Under the pieces are notes generated by a model. That model was not told the origin of the DNA. It saw only the letters and a list, made by a program, of their open reading frames with translations, and made no database searches. The translations under genes were made by a program, and so were the position numbers. 47,138 bases of DNA from Sphingomonadaceae bacterium. GTDB lineage: Bacteria; Pseudomonadota; Alphaproteobacteria; Sphingomonadales; Sphingomonadaceae. Below are positions 8,545 through 18,528 of this stretch, piece by piece. Each line of letters begins with the position of its first letter. Positions within the stretch are counted from its first letter, which is position 1. Where the stretch lies: the NCBI GenBank assembly GCA_021732525.1, contig JAKFUU010000043.1, positions 1 through 47,138 of the forward strand, in the 5' to 3' direction.

Positions 8545-9690
8545 CTAGAACCGGCCTGTCTCGAAAACGCCATGGGGATCGAAGTTGCGACGGACACGCT
8601 GCTCGATCGCGGCAACACCCATAGCCTGCGGGTGAAACGCCGGTACCACATCGCGCATCGCCGGTGGTGCGCGCACCAACATGGCGTGGCCGCCCGCTTC
8701 TGCCGCTGCCGACCGGACGAGTGCAGGTTCGTCTGATGCAACCCAGACCAAGCCCCCCGCCCAGTCAAGCAGCCATTGCGCTCCAGTCTTCTCAATCTGT
8801 TGAACCAGCGCGCCGCCAGCAGCGGGCGGTATGCTGATCTTCCACAATGGCCGGTCCGATGGCAGCGGTGCAAGGGTTCGCAGTGCGCCCCATATTGCCT
8901 CTCCCTCTTTGGCTGCGACGGATTCCAGCTGTCCAAAAACTGTCAGGCATTGCGTTAATAGCGCGCAACGGGCGGTCACTGACGCTTGAAAGCCCTGAAC
9001 GCGAAGCGCGGTGACCGCCACCGTGCCGGGCAAATGCGCGGCGGCCGCGACCTCGGCTTGCGATGCCATCGCGGCCGTCATTGCTGCGACAGCTCGAACC
9101 GGATCAAGCCCGGTCAAGACGAGCGTTACTGTCAGACGCGGCGCTGGCAACACTTTGAGCGTGAGTTCGGTTATCGCGGCCAATCTTCCCCAACTGCCCG
9201 CCAGTAGCTTGGGAATGTCAAATCCGGTCACGTTCTTGACCACCTTGGCGCCGCTGACGAACAATTCGCCTCGCCCGGATACGGCCCGACAGCCGAGCAG
9301 GTGATCGCGAACGCCGCCAAAAGCCAGACGCTGCGAGCCTGCTGCGCCAGCTGCAACAACGCCACCAATTGTCGATTGTCCTGCCGGACGACCAAACAGC
9401 GGCCCGTGGTCGAAAGGGTCGAAGGCTAGCATCTGACCCTGTTCAGCAACCAGTTTTTGGATATCGGCAAGCGGCGTTCCCGCTCGCGCCGTTAACACCA
9501 GTTCATGCGGGTCATAATCCACAATGCCCGTAAACGTGCTCATGTCGAGCCGCGTTGCATCCACCAACCGCCCAACGTCCCGTTTGCTCGAACCGCCATG
9601 AATGGCCAGCCGCTCGCGTTTGGTCGCTGCGGACATGATCGCTTCGCACAATTCAACTTCATCAGCGGGGAAGATGAAATTAGAGGCCAT
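8545..9690 (-). CDS. glcE: Glycolate dehydrogenase FAD-binding subunit GlcE
   Basis: The product is 381 aa. The PCMH-type FAD-binding fold is visible: LAIHGGSSKRDVGR, VDYDPHELVLTARAGTPL, FGRPAGQSTIGGVVAAGAAGSQ, and GAKVVKNVTGFDIPKLLAGSWG. It ends NFDPHGVFETGRF, typical of GlcE. I chose ATG 9690 (MASNFIFPADEVEL), two bases after the glcD stop, rather than the longer frame from 9762, which lies inside glcD. GlcE pairs with GlcD and GlcF in the membrane-associated glycolate-to-glyoxylate oxidation complex. Confidence 0.92.
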   Translation of the reverse strand: MASNFIFPADEVELCEAIMSAATKRERLAIHGGSSKRDVGRLVDATRLDMSTFTGIVDYDPHELVLTARAGTPLADIQKLVAEQGQMLAFDPFDHGPLFGRPAGQSTIGGVVAAGAAGSQRLAFGGVRDHLLGCRAVSGRGELFVSGAKVVKNVTGFDIPKLLAGSWGRLAAITELTLKVLPAPRLTVTLVLTGLDPVRAVAAMTAAMASQAEVAAAAHLPGTVAVTALRVQGFQASVTARCALLTQCLTVFGQLESVAAKEGEAIWGALRTLAPLPSDRPLWKISIPPAAGGALVQQIEKTGAQWLLDWAGGLVWVASDEPALVRSAAAEAGGHAMLVRAPPAMRDVVPAFHPQAMGVAAIEQRVRRNFDPHGVFETGRF

Positions 9691-9692
9691 GG

Positions 9693-11186
9693 TCAGAATC
9701 GTGGAATGTCTGGGAAGGGAACCTGCCCCGCATGAATGTGCATCCGGCCGAGTTCGGCGCATCGGTGAAGATTGGGAAACACCTTGCCTGGATTAAGCAG
9801 CATCTGCGGATCGAAGGCATGTTTAAGTCCCTCTTGATGCTCAAGATCAACGTTGCTGAACATTTCGGGCATCAGGTCGCGCTTCTCCACCCCAACGCCA
9901 TGCTCACCGGTCAATACACCGCCCACTTTAACGCAAAGCCGCAAAATGTCGGCTCCAAAAGCTTCGGCGCGATCAAGCTGGCCGGGCTGGTTGGCATCGT
10001 AAAGGATCAAAGGATGGAGATTACCGTCTCCAGCATGAAAAACATTGGCGACCTCCAGTCCGTATTGGTTCGACAGCTCGGCCATCCGCGTCAGCACTTC
10101 GGGCAGGCGGCGACGCGGGATCGTGCCATCCATACAGTAATAGTCCGGCGCAAGACGACCGACCGCCGGGAACGCTGATTTTCGCCCCGCCCAGAATGCC
10201 AGCCGTTCCTCCTCGTCCTGCGATATCCGAACTGAAACTGCACCATTGGCGTGCGCAATACGCTCAACCTCGCCAATCAGTTCTGAACATTCTGCTTCTG
10301 ACCCGTCGAGTTCGACAATCAGCAGCGCCGCAACGTCGAGCGGATAACCAACTTTGACGAATGCTTCGGCTGCTTGGACGGCAAGCCGATCCATCATTTC
10401 CATTCCGGCCGGAATAATCCCTGCGGCGATCACTTCGGCGACGCAATTACCAGCCCCTTCGACCGATGAGAAGCCAATAAGCAGGGCGCGGGCGGTCTCA
10501 GGCTTTGGCAGCAGCCGCACAATGACCTCGGTGACCACGCCAAGCAGGCCTTCGGACCCCACAATCACGCCGAGCAGATCAAGACCACTGGAATCGAGTT
10601 GGCGACCGCCCAGCCGCAAAATTTCTCCACTCATCAGCACCAACTCAACTCCCAGAACATTGTTGGTGGTGAGGCCGTATTTCAGGCAGTGCACGCCGCC
10701 GGAGTTTTCAGCAACATTGCCTCCGATAGAGCACGCAATCTGGCTCGATGGGTCAGGTGCGTAGTAAAAGCCGTCGGCTTCGACAGCGCGGGTAACGGCC
10801 AGGTTAGTGACTCCAGGCTGGACGACAGCCACGCGATTGGCGAGGTCCACTTCGACAATCCGGTTCAATTTCGCCAAGCCAAGCAGAACGGCGTCAGCGA
10901 GCGGCAGCGCCCCGCCTGAAAGCGATGTTCCAGAACCGCGAGGCACAACACGCACCCGGTTCTCGTCGCAATAGCGTAAAATGGCGGCAACCTGTGCGGT
11001 GGTTTGCGGTAAAACAACCAGCATCGGGTGTTGTCGATAAGCGGTCAGACCGTCGGATTCGTAAACCCGCAGGGCATCTACGTCATCAATCACGCCTTCG
11101 CCAGCTACGATTGCTCTAAGGGCAACGGCAATTTCGCTGCGGCGTGCGAGCACGGCGGCATCGGGTTCCGGCATCTTCAAGCTCAT
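9693..11186 (-). CDS. glcD: Glycolate dehydrogenase catalytic subunit GlcD
   Basis: The product is 497 aa, the usual GlcD length. The FAD-binding type 4 domain is clear: VVPRGSGTSLSGGALPLADA, VQPGVTNLAVTRAV, YAPDPSSQIACSIGGNVAENSGG, and VIVGSEGLLGVVTEVIVRLL. The C-terminal catalytic region has ANVFHAGDGNLHPLILYD and GGVLTGEHGVGVEKRDLM. It oxidises glycolate to glyoxylate with electrons passed through GlcE and GlcF. The start ATG has AAGG upstream and follows the DUF3422 stop by 16 bases, so it is in the same operon as cbbR. Confidence 0.94.
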   Translation of the reverse strand: MSLKMPEPDAAVLARRSEIAVALRAIVAGEGVIDDVDALRVYESDGLTAYRQHPMLVVLPQTTAQVAAILRYCDENRVRVVPRGSGTSLSGGALPLADAVLLGLAKLNRIVEVDLANRVAVVQPGVTNLAVTRAVEADGFYYAPDPSSQIACSIGGNVAENSGGVHCLKYGLTTNNVLGVELVLMSGEILRLGGRQLDSSGLDLLGVIVGSEGLLGVVTEVIVRLLPKPETARALLIGFSSVEGAGNCVAEVIAAGIIPAGMEMMDRLAVQAAEAFVKVGYPLDVAALLIVELDGSEAECSELIGEVERIAHANGAVSVRISQDEEERLAFWAGRKSAFPAVGRLAPDYYCMDGTIPRRRLPEVLTRMAELSNQYGLEVANVFHAGDGNLHPLILYDANQPGQLDRAEAFGADILRLCVKVGGVLTGEHGVGVEKRDLMPEMFSNVDLEHQEGLKHAFDPQMLLNPGKVFPNLHRCAELGRMHIHAGQVPFPDIPRF

Positions 11187-11202
11187 CGTCGTTTCTACCT
11201 TT

Positions 11203-12522
11203 TCAGTGTTTCGATTCAGCTGCTTTAAACAATGTTTGCTTTGCTACGTGAACTATCCGCCAAACTCCAAATACAACAATTATTGTGAATAATGACAATA
11301 CGAGTTCATAATGTGGACTAGAGCTAACTATACCTATTCCTTTGGTCGCATAGCCAATGAGACCTATGACATAATAGCTCAGAGCTACGACCGACAAGCC
11401 TTCAACGAGTTGTTGTAATCGCAACTGAAGCGTGGAACTTTTTTCCATTGAAAGCAGCAAGCGCGCATTCTGGTTTTCAATCCGGGTTTCAATCCGTGTG
11501 CGCAATAGCGATGCGAAACGCTCCGCCCGCAGCGAGAGTTCGGCTTCGCGACTGGTATGGGCTGCACAGGTCCGCACAGCAGGGCGGAATCGTCTTTGCG
11601 TGAAATCCTCAAGTGACAGGAATCCGGCGATCGAAACTACATCTACGTCGGCAAGCCGTTCCTCGACGAGGCGGGCATAAGCGGTCGTTGCACTCATGCG
11701 GTAGCTGGTCGCTGTCGACAGCTGAATCAGTTCCATCGACAGTTCCGAAACACGGTCAAGCAATTGATCATCGGATATTTCGGGTTTGGATACGTCGCTT
11801 GCGAGAGACACCAATTGCTGCTCAAGATTGGTCAGCGTGGGCCAGCTTTGTTGCGCGGCTGGCAATCCCAACAGCGCGAGGTTGCGGTAGTTGCCTAGCT
11901 CTTGAAGCCGTTGGATCAGTCGCGAGAGCTCATGACAAGATACTTCATTCGCAGCGATGACAAGGCGACCAAACGCGTCATCGCCAATCCGAAAATCTGA
12001 CCAGACACGCGCGCCATTCCCGACCCGGCAACTGACAAGATCGTCGGGACGAAAGTTGAAGTTCTCCAATAGCTTTTCGCCATCGGCTTCGTTTTTGACA
12101 ACCGTTATTCGCGTTGCCCTCAGAACATCTCCCGGCAGACGCGCTGCCCATGCAAGAGCATCACCAGCTGCGCCTTCGCCGCCAAAAAAGCTCGTCTCTT
12201 TGCCGGCGAATGTTGGTGCAAACAGCGTTACCAGACTTGCCTCTGTATGAAATTCAATGGTGAATGCGATTCCGCCTGGCATGGTTCCTGAGACATGTTT
12301 TGAGTTGTCGGCTTCGTCCAAGCGACTGCCGGTTGGCAGGTCACCGATTGCTGACTGGTCTAGCTTATCATTTTGTTCCGATACCAGACGCAATATCTGG
12401 ATGATCTCGGTAGGAGCGCAAATTTCGGGCCAGCGCCGCAAATGCATTTCACTGACAAATTGACGCCGCTGCGCGTGTTCTTTCAGGATCAGTTTATCGG
12501 TCACGAATTGTCTCTCAATCAA
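11203..12522 (-). CDS. DUF3422 family membrane-anchored protein
   Basis: The product is 439 aa. The start matches DUF3422: KEHAQRRQFVSEMHLRRWPEI, AFTIEFHTEASLVTLFAP, and a long helical middle (LNLEQQLVSLASDVSKPE, RLVEERLADVDVVSIAGFLSLEDF). The C-terminus carries two membrane segments, around VVALSYYVIGLIGYATKGIG and LVLSLFTIIVVFGVWRIV. The architecture, a large cytosolic domain with two terminal helices, recalls CorA-type channels, but no GMN motif is present and the function is unknown. It lies between cbbR and glcD, 40 bases after the cbbR stop and 16 before glcD. The start is TTG 12522; GTG 12504 has GAGAG at better spacing and may be the true start. Confidence 0.82.
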   Translation of the reverse strand: MIERQFVTDKLILKEHAQRRQFVSEMHLRRWPEICAPTEIIQILRLVSEQNDKLDQSAIGDLPTGSRLDEADNSKHVSGTMPGGIAFTIEFHTEASLVTLFAPTFAGKETSFFGGEGAAGDALAWAARLPGDVLRATRITVVKNEADGEKLLENFNFRPDDLVSCRVGNGARVWSDFRIGDDAFGRLVIAANEVSCHELSRLIQRLQELGNYRNLALLGLPAAQQSWPTLTNLEQQLVSLASDVSKPEISDDQLLDRVSELSMELIQLSTATSYRMSATTAYARLVEERLADVDVVSIAGFLSLEDFTQRRFRPAVRTCAAHTSREAELSLRAERFASLLRTRIETRIENQNARLLLSMEKSSTLQLRLQQLVEGLSVVALSYYVIGLIGYATKGIGIVSSSPHYELVLSLFTIIVVFGVWRIVHVAKQTLFKAAESKH

Positions 12523-12562
12523 ATTGCCGTAGTTCTGGATCGCATATGCTGACCCGATACAT

Positions 12563-13501
12563 TCATATCATCGCGTCAACCTTGGGCAGGAAACTGCCGT
12601 TCATTTCCAAGACAATGTTTCGCACGCGCGTTGCCGCTGGGGTGGGTGGCGTGTCGCGCCTGCGCACGAGGAACCATTGGCGTATTATGGGAAAGCCCGG
12701 AATTGAAAGCGCTTTCAACCGTCCGTCGGCAAGGGCTGCTTCGATTGTGTGTGCCGAAATAAAGGCAATGCCCAGCCCAGCCATCACGGCTTGCTTGATT
12801 GTCTCATTGCTTCCGAATTCGATCGACTGATAGTCGTGGTCCGCTCCAATCCGATCAATATAGCGTTCAAGAAGCGCTCGCGTTCCTGACCCATGCTCGC
12901 GAGTCAGGATGACATTCTGCAGAAGATCCTGATGGGTGATGTCAGACTTTTCAGCAAGCGGATGGCTCGGTCGCGCAACAAATATATGGGGGTGGTCGCC
13001 CAGAACGTCGGCGTCGACTTCAGGGCGTCGCGGCGGTCGTCCCATGATGGCAAATTCGATCCGGCTGTTTTCTAGCAGATCAATGGTCTCATGACGATTG
13101 CCAACTCGAAACGCGATCTTGATCAGGGGCAAATGTTCGCGAAGGCGTGCGATGAGGTGTGGCAGAAAGTATTTTGCAGTGCTGACCGCGCCAAGGGTCA
13201 CATAGCCTTCATGTCCAGCGGCGATCGCTGCAACGCGTTCCGTACAGTCGGTGAGCACGAAGTCGATACGTTCAGCGGCCATCAGAACTTGCTGGCCTGC
13301 TTGGGTGAGCGTTACCTTACCATCCTGCCCGCGCCCCAACAACGCGACTTGCAGGTGCGATTCGAGCGTGCGCAATTGTGTCGAGACGGCAGGCGCAGTG
13401 AGGTTCAAACGCGCGGCTGCTGCGGTCAGACTGCCGGCTTCGACAATGACTTTCAGAGCATGAAGCTGCTTCAACGTGACTGCGCGCGCGTGCATGACCA
13501 T
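12563..13501 (-). CDS. cbbR: LysR-family regulator of the Calvin cycle operon, CbbR
   Basis: The product is 312 aa. The winged helix-turn-helix is at about residues 9-66 (LKQLHALKVIVEAGSLTAAA, then APAVSTQLRTLESHL). The effector domain has the CbbR-like YVTLGAVSTAKYFLPHLIARL and VGNRHETIDLLENSRIEFAIMGRPP. CbbR activates cbb genes in response to Calvin-cycle metabolites or reductant. It is divergent from cbbF across 90 bases, the classic arrangement. It is unusual in that glcDEF and DUF3422 follow it in the same direction, so autoregulation of cbbR would also set glycolate metabolism. The start is ATG 13501 or ATG 13495. Confidence 0.92.
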   Translation of the reverse strand: MVMHARAVTLKQLHALKVIVEAGSLTAAAARLNLTAPAVSTQLRTLESHLQVALLGRGQDGKVTLTQAGQQVLMAAERIDFVLTDCTERVAAIAAGHEGYVTLGAVSTAKYFLPHLIARLREHLPLIKIAFRVGNRHETIDLLENSRIEFAIMGRPPRRPEVDADVLGDHPHIFVARPSHPLAEKSDITHQDLLQNVILTREHGSGTRALLERYIDRIGADHDYQSIEFGSNETIKQAVMAGLGIAFISAHTIEAALADGRLKALSIPGFPIIRQWFLVRRRDTPPTPAATRVRNIVLEMNGSFLPKVDAMI

Positions 13502-13591
13502 CCAAAAAAATATTTTGTTTGAGCAATATAAAATTAAATAAAGTTTTGCTCCCTGTCAAGCTAGGGTGAAAAAAATTCGCAAGGAGAGGCG
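13502..13591. promoter_or_regulatory. Divergent cbbR/cbbF promoter region with inverted repeat
   Basis: These 90 bases are strikingly AT-rich in a GC-rich window. They contain an inverted repeat, GAGCAA (13521-13526) and TTGCTC (13546-13551), with 19 bases between, a spacing suited to a LysR-type tetramer site. The cbbF ribosome binding site AAGGAG lies just before ATG 13592. No confident -35/-10 pair was picked. Binding of CbbR is inferred from position. Confidence 0.6.
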
Positions 13592-14608
13592 ATGACAGAT
13601 TCGGTCAAAACACTAAGCGATATGCTGTTGCGCGACGATAGTGTTTCGGGTGATCTGCTCGCCACCTTGGTAGCAATCGCGGGTTCGGCTCAGGCTCTGG
13701 CGAAAATCATCGCCAGCGGACCGTTGGGCGCCCGTCTTGACAAAGAGGTTGGCGAGAACAGCGACGGCGATGCGCAAAAGCTACTTGACGTGCTTGCCGA
13801 TGAACTCTTTGCCGACGCGCTCTCGGCAGTGCCAGTTCGATGGTACGCTTCTGAAGAACGACCGGAAATCGACCTCCTGAACACCGGGGGATCGCTGGCT
13901 GTCGCGATCGATCCGCTCGACGGATCATCCAATATCGATGCGAACATTTCGATCGGGACCATATTCTCTGTTTTCGATGCAAAGGAAGGCGGGTGGGAGA
14001 GCTTCTGCCGCGCCGGCAGGGAGCAGATCGCAGCGGGCTATGTAGTTTACGGGCCGCAAACCTGCTTCGTCGTGGCAACCGCAAACCATGTTTACCAGTT
14101 CATTCTCCATGACGGTGAGTTTGTTTCGGTGTCCGACGAGTTGCGGATACCGGACGAAACTCGCGAGTTTGCCATAAACGCCTCGAACTACCGTCATTGG
14201 GCACCACCAGTAAGGGCGTTCGTCGATGACTGCATCGCTGGCGAAGATGGTCCTTATGGCGAGAATCTCAACATGCGTTGGGTCGCTTCGCTGGTGGCTG
14301 AAGCGCATCGTATCCTCAAACGCGGCGGCATCTTTCTCTACCCGGCGGATGCACGGCCCGGATATGACACTGGCAGGCTCCGCCTGATTTACGAATGTGC
14401 ACCGATAGCTTTTGTGATCGAACGCGCCGGGGGGCGGGCCACCGACGGTATCGACCCGATCCTTGATATGATCCCGCACACGCTGCACCAGCGCGTCCCA
14501 CTGGTGTTCGGGTCGTCCGAAAAGGTGTGTCGCGTAAGCGCCTACCACGACCTTCCGGAAGGCGAAGTTTCGGCGCTGTTCGGACGACGCGGGCTGTTCC
14601 GGGCATGA
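13592..14608 (+). CDS. cbbF: Fructose-1,6-bisphosphatase class I, CbbF
   Basis: The product is 338 aa. The metal-binding signature is AIDPLDGSSNID (D107, D110, G111, S112, S113), preceded by the acidic EVGENSDGD and RWYASEERPE region. The sugar-binding end has GGIFLYPADARP and LRLIYECAPIAFVIERAGG. It hydrolyses fructose-1,6-bisphosphate, and in bacterial Calvin cycles often sedoheptulose-1,7-bisphosphate as well; no separate SBPase is in the window. It is the first gene of the cbb operon, with a strong AAGGAG before ATG 13592. The following cbbP start is 25 bases downstream. Confidence 0.95.
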   Translation: MTDSVKTLSDMLLRDDSVSGDLLATLVAIAGSAQALAKIIASGPLGARLDKEVGENSDGDAQKLLDVLADELFADALSAVPVRWYASEERPEIDLLNTGGSLAVAIDPLDGSSNIDANISIGTIFSVFDAKEGGWESFCRAGREQIAAGYVVYGPQTCFVVATANHVYQFILHDGEFVSVSDELRIPDETREFAINASNYRHWAPPVRAFVDDCIAGEDGPYGENLNMRWVASLVAEAHRILKRGGIFLYPADARPGYDTGRLRLIYECAPIAFVIERAGGRATDGIDPILDMIPHTLHQRVPLVFGSSEKVCRVSAYHDLPEGEVSALFGRRGLFRA

Positions 14609-14633
14609 AACCATATCACAAAGGGGCCTCAAC

Positions 14634-15521
14634 GTGAGCAAACGTCATCCAATAATCTCCGTTGTCGGATCGTCCGGGGCCGGCACGAGCACGGTCAAGC
14701 ACACTTTTGATCAAATTTTCCGGCGAGAAGGTATTAATGCGCTGTCGATCGAAGGTGACGCGTTCCACAAGTTAAATCGCTTTGAGATGAAAGAGGAGCT
14801 GGCGCGGCGTCTGGCCGCAGGCGATCAAACCTTTAGCCATTTCAGTCTGGAAGCCAATGAGCTGACGGCGTTGGAAGAGGTGTTCGCGTCCTACGGCGCA
14901 TCGGGCACCGGCAAAACGCGGCGTTATGCGCATGACGATGGCGAGGCAGCGGCCTACGGCGTACCACCTGGACATTTCACTGAATGGGAAGAGTTCGACC
15001 CTGACTCGGACATCTTGCTCTACGAAGGGCTTCACGGCGCAGTCGCAACCGATGATATCCGCATCGCCAGCCATCCCGATCTGAAAATCGGCGTCGTCCC
15101 TGTCATCAACCTCGAATGGATCCAAAAGATCCATCGCGACCGGGCATTGCGCGGCTACAGCACCGAAGCCGTTAGCAATACGATCCTGCGCCGGATGCAT
15201 GCTTATGTTCATTGCATTTGCCCGCAATTCTCAGAGACCGACATCAATTTTCAGAGAGTTCCGATCGTTGACACGTCCAATCCTTTTACAGCGCGCTGGA
15301 TTCCCACCGCAGGCGAGAGTTTGGTCGTCATCCGTTTCAAAAGCCCCAAGGGCATCGATTTTGCCTATCTGACCCAGATGATCAGCGGCAGCTGGATGAC
15401 CAGAGCCAATTCGATTGTGCTTCCCGGCGACAAACTCGATATTGCCATGCAGCTCATCCTTACGCCGATGATCCTGCGCATGGTCGATCAGTCCCGGCGG
15501 CTGCGCGGAGGGGCGAAATGA
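14634..15521 (+). CDS. cbbP: Phosphoribulokinase, CbbP
   Basis: The product is 295 aa, the length of the proteobacterial octameric type. The P-loop is GSSGAGTST (residues 12-20). The catalytic region has [14 protein letters not shown], the [14 protein letters not shown] segment, and the Walker B-like [11 protein letters not shown]. It phosphorylates ribulose-5-phosphate to ribulose-1,5-bisphosphate, the RuBisCO substrate, and is diagnostic for a Calvin cycle. The start is GTG 14634 with AAGGGG upstream. The stop overlaps the cbbT start (ATGA). Confidence 0.95.
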   Translation: MSKRHPIISVVGSSGAGTSTVKHTFDQIFRREGINALSIEGDAFHKLNRFEMKEELARRLAAGDQTFSHFSLEANELTALEEVFASYGASGTGKTRRYAHDDGEAAAYGVPPGHFTEWEEFDPDSDILLYEGLHGAVATDDIRIASHPDLKIGVVPVINLEWIQKIHRDRALRGYSTEAVSNTILRRMHAYVHCICPQFSETDINFQRVPIVDTSNPFTARWIPTAGESLVVIRFKSPKGIDFAYLTQMISGSWMTRANSIVLPGDKLDIAMQLILTPMILRMVDQSRRLRGGAK

Positions 15522-17524
15522 GCGGCTCAGCAATCGACACAACGCATGAAGCGATGATGGCCAATGCCATTCGGGCATTATCCATGGATGCCGTCGAAGC
15601 GGCCAATTCGGGACATCCCGGGATGCCGATGGGCATGGCTGACGCTACCACGGTGCTGTTCAATCGTTTCATGCGCATTGATCCGACCCAGCCGCTCTGG
15701 GCGGATCGCGACCGGTTCGTGCTCAGCGCAGGCCACGGTTCGATGCTGCTTTATGCAGTGCACAATCTGCTCGGCTATGACGACATGCCGATGGACGAGA
15801 TCAGGAACTTCCGCAAACTCGGTAGCCGGACTGCGGGTCATCCAGAATATGGCCACGCCGCAGGCATCGAAACAACGACCGGCCCGCTCGGCCAAGGCAT
15901 CGCAACTGCCGTCGGCATGGCGTTGGCGGAACGGATGCTCAACGCGCGGTTCGGCGACGATCTGGTCGATCACCGCACTTTTGTGATCGCAGGCGATGGC
16001 TGCCTGATGGAAGGGATCAGTCACGAAGCGATCGACCTTGCCGGTCATCTTGGGTTGGGCGGGTTGATCGTGCTGTGGGACGACAACCGGATCACGATTG
16101 ACGGCGCGACTGATCTCTCGACTTCGCTCGATCAACAGCAAAGGTTCGCTGCAGCTGGCTGGCATGTGATTTCGGTTGACGGCCATGATCGCGAGGCCGT
16201 TGGACGCGCTCTTGCCGAGTCCTGCGGGGATCAACGGCCATCGCTGATCGCTTGCCGCACGATCATTGGTTTTGGTGCACCCACCAAACAGGGTACATCG
16301 GCCACGCATGGCTCGCCGCTTGGTGCGGACGAGATTGCCGCCACACGGCAAGCGCTGGGTTGGAACCATCCGCCTTTTGAGGTGCCTGCTGACGTCGCCG
16401 ATGCCTGGCTTGCAATCTCGAAGCGGGGTTCTGAAACCCGACAGGAATGGCAAGAGCGGCTGGACAACAGCGAGCAGAAAAATGCCTTCCTGATGCACTA
16501 TTCGCGCGACAACGCGCCGTTGCTGGCGGCAATGGAAGCCTATCGGCGTGAATTGCTCGAAACCCGCCCCAAACTCGCGACGCGCAAAGCGTCGGAACGT
16601 GCGCTGGAAGTCATCAACGCGGTGTTGCCAGATACAGTCGGCGGGTCAGCCGACCTGACGGGCTCGAATAATACGCGAACAAAGGCGATGCGTCCGGTGT
16701 CTCGCGACGACTTCTCGGGCAGCTACATTCACTACGGCATTCGCGAACACGGTATGGCGGCGGCCATGAACGGTATTTCATTGCATGGCGGTCTGCGCCC
16801 GTATGGCGGAACCTTCCTGGCATTTTCGGACTATTGCAGGGGTGCGATCAGGCTGTCCGCGCTGATGCGGCAGCCCGTTGTTTATGTGATGACGCACGAT
16901 AGCATCGGTCTGGGCGAAGACGGCCCGACTCACCAGCCCGTGGAACAAGTCGCGTCGCTCCGCGCGATGCCAAACATTAACGTCTTCCGTCCGGCCGATG
17001 CGCTGGAAACGGCCGAAGCGTGGGAATGTGCGCTGACAAATGCGGAGACGCCCTCAATTCTTTGCCTTTCCCGGCAGGATTTGCCGTTCTTGCGCGATGC
17101 GGCGGATAGCCAGAATCAAAGCGCGCGTGGTGCATATTTGCTTTCCGATCCGGGGCGCAACCGTGATCTGACGCTGATCGCCACCGGTTCGGAAGTGTCA
17201 ATCGCGGTGGAGGCGGCCGAGAGGCTGGCGTCCGACGGATTGGCTGTCGCCGTGGTTTCTGCGCCGTGCTTCGACATTTTCGCGCAGCAGGATGCTGAAT
17301 ATCGTGCGGCAATCCTGGGCTCGGCGCCGCGCATTGGCATCGAGGCAGGCGTATCATTCGGCTGGGCCGAATGGCTGGGGAGCGAAGCGGCATTCGTCGG
17401 CATGACAAGCTTCGGTGCCTCCGGTCCAGCGGCCGAGCTTTATCGCTATTTTGGGATCACCGTCGATCGGGTCGTCGTCGAAGGGCAAAGACTGATCAAG
17501 GAAAGACTGGAAAAAGAGGCATGA
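15518..17524 (+). CDS. cbbT: Transketolase, CbbT
   Basis: The product is 668 aa, full length for the family. Features seen are the N-terminal [14 protein letters not shown], the thiamine diphosphate site [13 protein letters not shown] with [10 protein letters not shown], the pyrimidine-domain [17 protein letters not shown], and the substrate region [19 protein letters not shown]. It moves two-carbon ketol units in the regenerative part of the Calvin cycle. Four-base overlaps with cbbP before it and cbbG after it show tight coupling. Confidence 0.95.
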   Translation: MSGSAIDTTHEAMMANAIRALSMDAVEAANSGHPGMPMGMADATTVLFNRFMRIDPTQPLWADRDRFVLSAGHGSMLLYAVHNLLGYDDMPMDEIRNFRKLGSRTAGHPEYGHAAGIETTTGPLGQGIATAVGMALAERMLNARFGDDLVDHRTFVIAGDGCLMEGISHEAIDLAGHLGLGGLIVLWDDNRITIDGATDLSTSLDQQQRFAAAGWHVISVDGHDREAVGRALAESCGDQRPSLIACRTIIGFGAPTKQGTSATHGSPLGADEIAATRQALGWNHPPFEVPADVADAWLAISKRGSETRQEWQERLDNSEQKNAFLMHYSRDNAPLLAAMEAYRRELLETRPKLATRKASERALEVINAVLPDTVGGSADLTGSNNTRTKAMRPVSRDDFSGSYIHYGIREHGMAAAMNGISLHGGLRPYGGTFLAFSDYCRGAIRLSALMRQPVVYVMTHDSIGLGEDGPTHQPVEQVASLRAMPNINVFRPADALETAEAWECALTNAETPSILCLSRQDLPFLRDAADSQNQSARGAYLLSDPGRNRDLTLIATGSEVSIAVEAAERLASDGLAVAVVSAPCFDIFAQQDAEYRAAILGSAPRIGIEAGVSFGWAEWLGSEAAFVGMTSFGASGPAAELYRYFGITVDRVVVEGQRLIKERLEKEA

Positions 17525-18528
17525 CAGTTAGAGTTGGAATCAACGGCTTTGGCCGGATTGGGCGTAATGTCCTGCGAGCCATCCACGAATCGGGCCGCGA
17601 CGATATCGAAGTCGTCGCCATCAACGATCTGGGTTCAGCCGAGTTCAATGCGCACTTGCTGCGCTATGACAGCGTGCATGGGAAATTTGCCGGCACCGTC
17701 ACGGTCGCGGGCGACACGATCGATATCGGCCTTGGCAATCCCATTCGCGTAACTGCCGAGCGTGATCCGGCAGCTTTGCCGTGGGGCGATGTCGATGTCG
17801 CATTGGAGTGTACGGGTATTTTTACGGCCCGTGAAAAAGCCGCCTTGCACCTGAAGAATGGCGCGAAGCGCGTGTTGGTTTCAGCGCCAGCGGCAGGCGC
17901 GGATAAAACCATCGTTTATGGCGTGAATCACAACACGCTGGCCGCTGCGGACCAGGTCGTCTCCTGCGCTTCCTGCACGACAAACTGCCTCGCCCCTGTC
18001 GCTGCGGTTCTGCACCGGTCGGTGGGGATCGAGAAGGGGTTCATGACCACGATCCATAGTTACACCGGTGACCAGCCAACGCTTGATGCGTTCCACAGCG
18101 ATCCCTACCGGGCACGCGCAGCGGCCATGTCGATGATCCCGACGTCGACCGGCGCGGCGAAGGCTGTTGGACTGGTGTTGCCCGATCTCAACGGCAAGCT
18201 CGATGGTGTTGCGATCCGTGTGCCGACGCCAAATGTTTCCGTGGTCGACCTGACGTTCGAGGCAAGCCGCGATACCACGGCGGAGGAAATCAACGCCGCA
18301 ATCCGCCAGGCAGCCAACGGCGATCTCGCGGACATTCTGGGCTTCACCGACGAGCCGCTGGTGTCGATCGACATGACGCACGATCCACGCTCGTCGATCG
18401 TCCACATGGATCAGACTAAAGTTATCGGCGGGCGCTTCTGTCGCATCATGTCCTGGTATGACAATGAATGGGGCTTCTCTAACCGGATGGCCGATGTCGC
18501 GGTGGCGATGGGGCGTCTTGGCCAATGA
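17521..18528 (+). CDS. cbbG: Glyceraldehyde-3-phosphate dehydrogenase, CbbG
   Basis: The product is 335 aa. The Rossmann start is [18 protein letters not shown], with AIND at 33-36 in the coenzyme pocket. The catalytic cysteine is C152 in [10 protein letters not shown], and the end has [13 protein letters not shown]. It reduces 1,3-bisphosphoglycerate in the Calvin cycle direction. I chose ATG 17521, which overlaps the cbbT stop, over the longer frame that starts inside cbbT. Coenzyme preference (NADH or NADPH) cannot be settled by eye. Confidence 0.95.
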   Translation: MTVRVGINGFGRIGRNVLRAIHESGRDDIEVVAINDLGSAEFNAHLLRYDSVHGKFAGTVTVAGDTIDIGLGNPIRVTAERDPAALPWGDVDVALECTGIFTAREKAALHLKNGAKRVLVSAPAAGADKTIVYGVNHNTLAAADQVVSCASCTTNCLAPVAAVLHRSVGIEKGFMTTIHSYTGDQPTLDAFHSDPYRARAAAMSMIPTSTGAAKAVGLVLPDLNGKLDGVAIRVPTPNVSVVDLTFEASRDTTAEEINAAIRQAANGDLADILGFTDEPLVSIDMTHDPRSSIVHMDQTKVIGGRFCRIMSWYDNEWGFSNRMADVAVAMGRLGQ

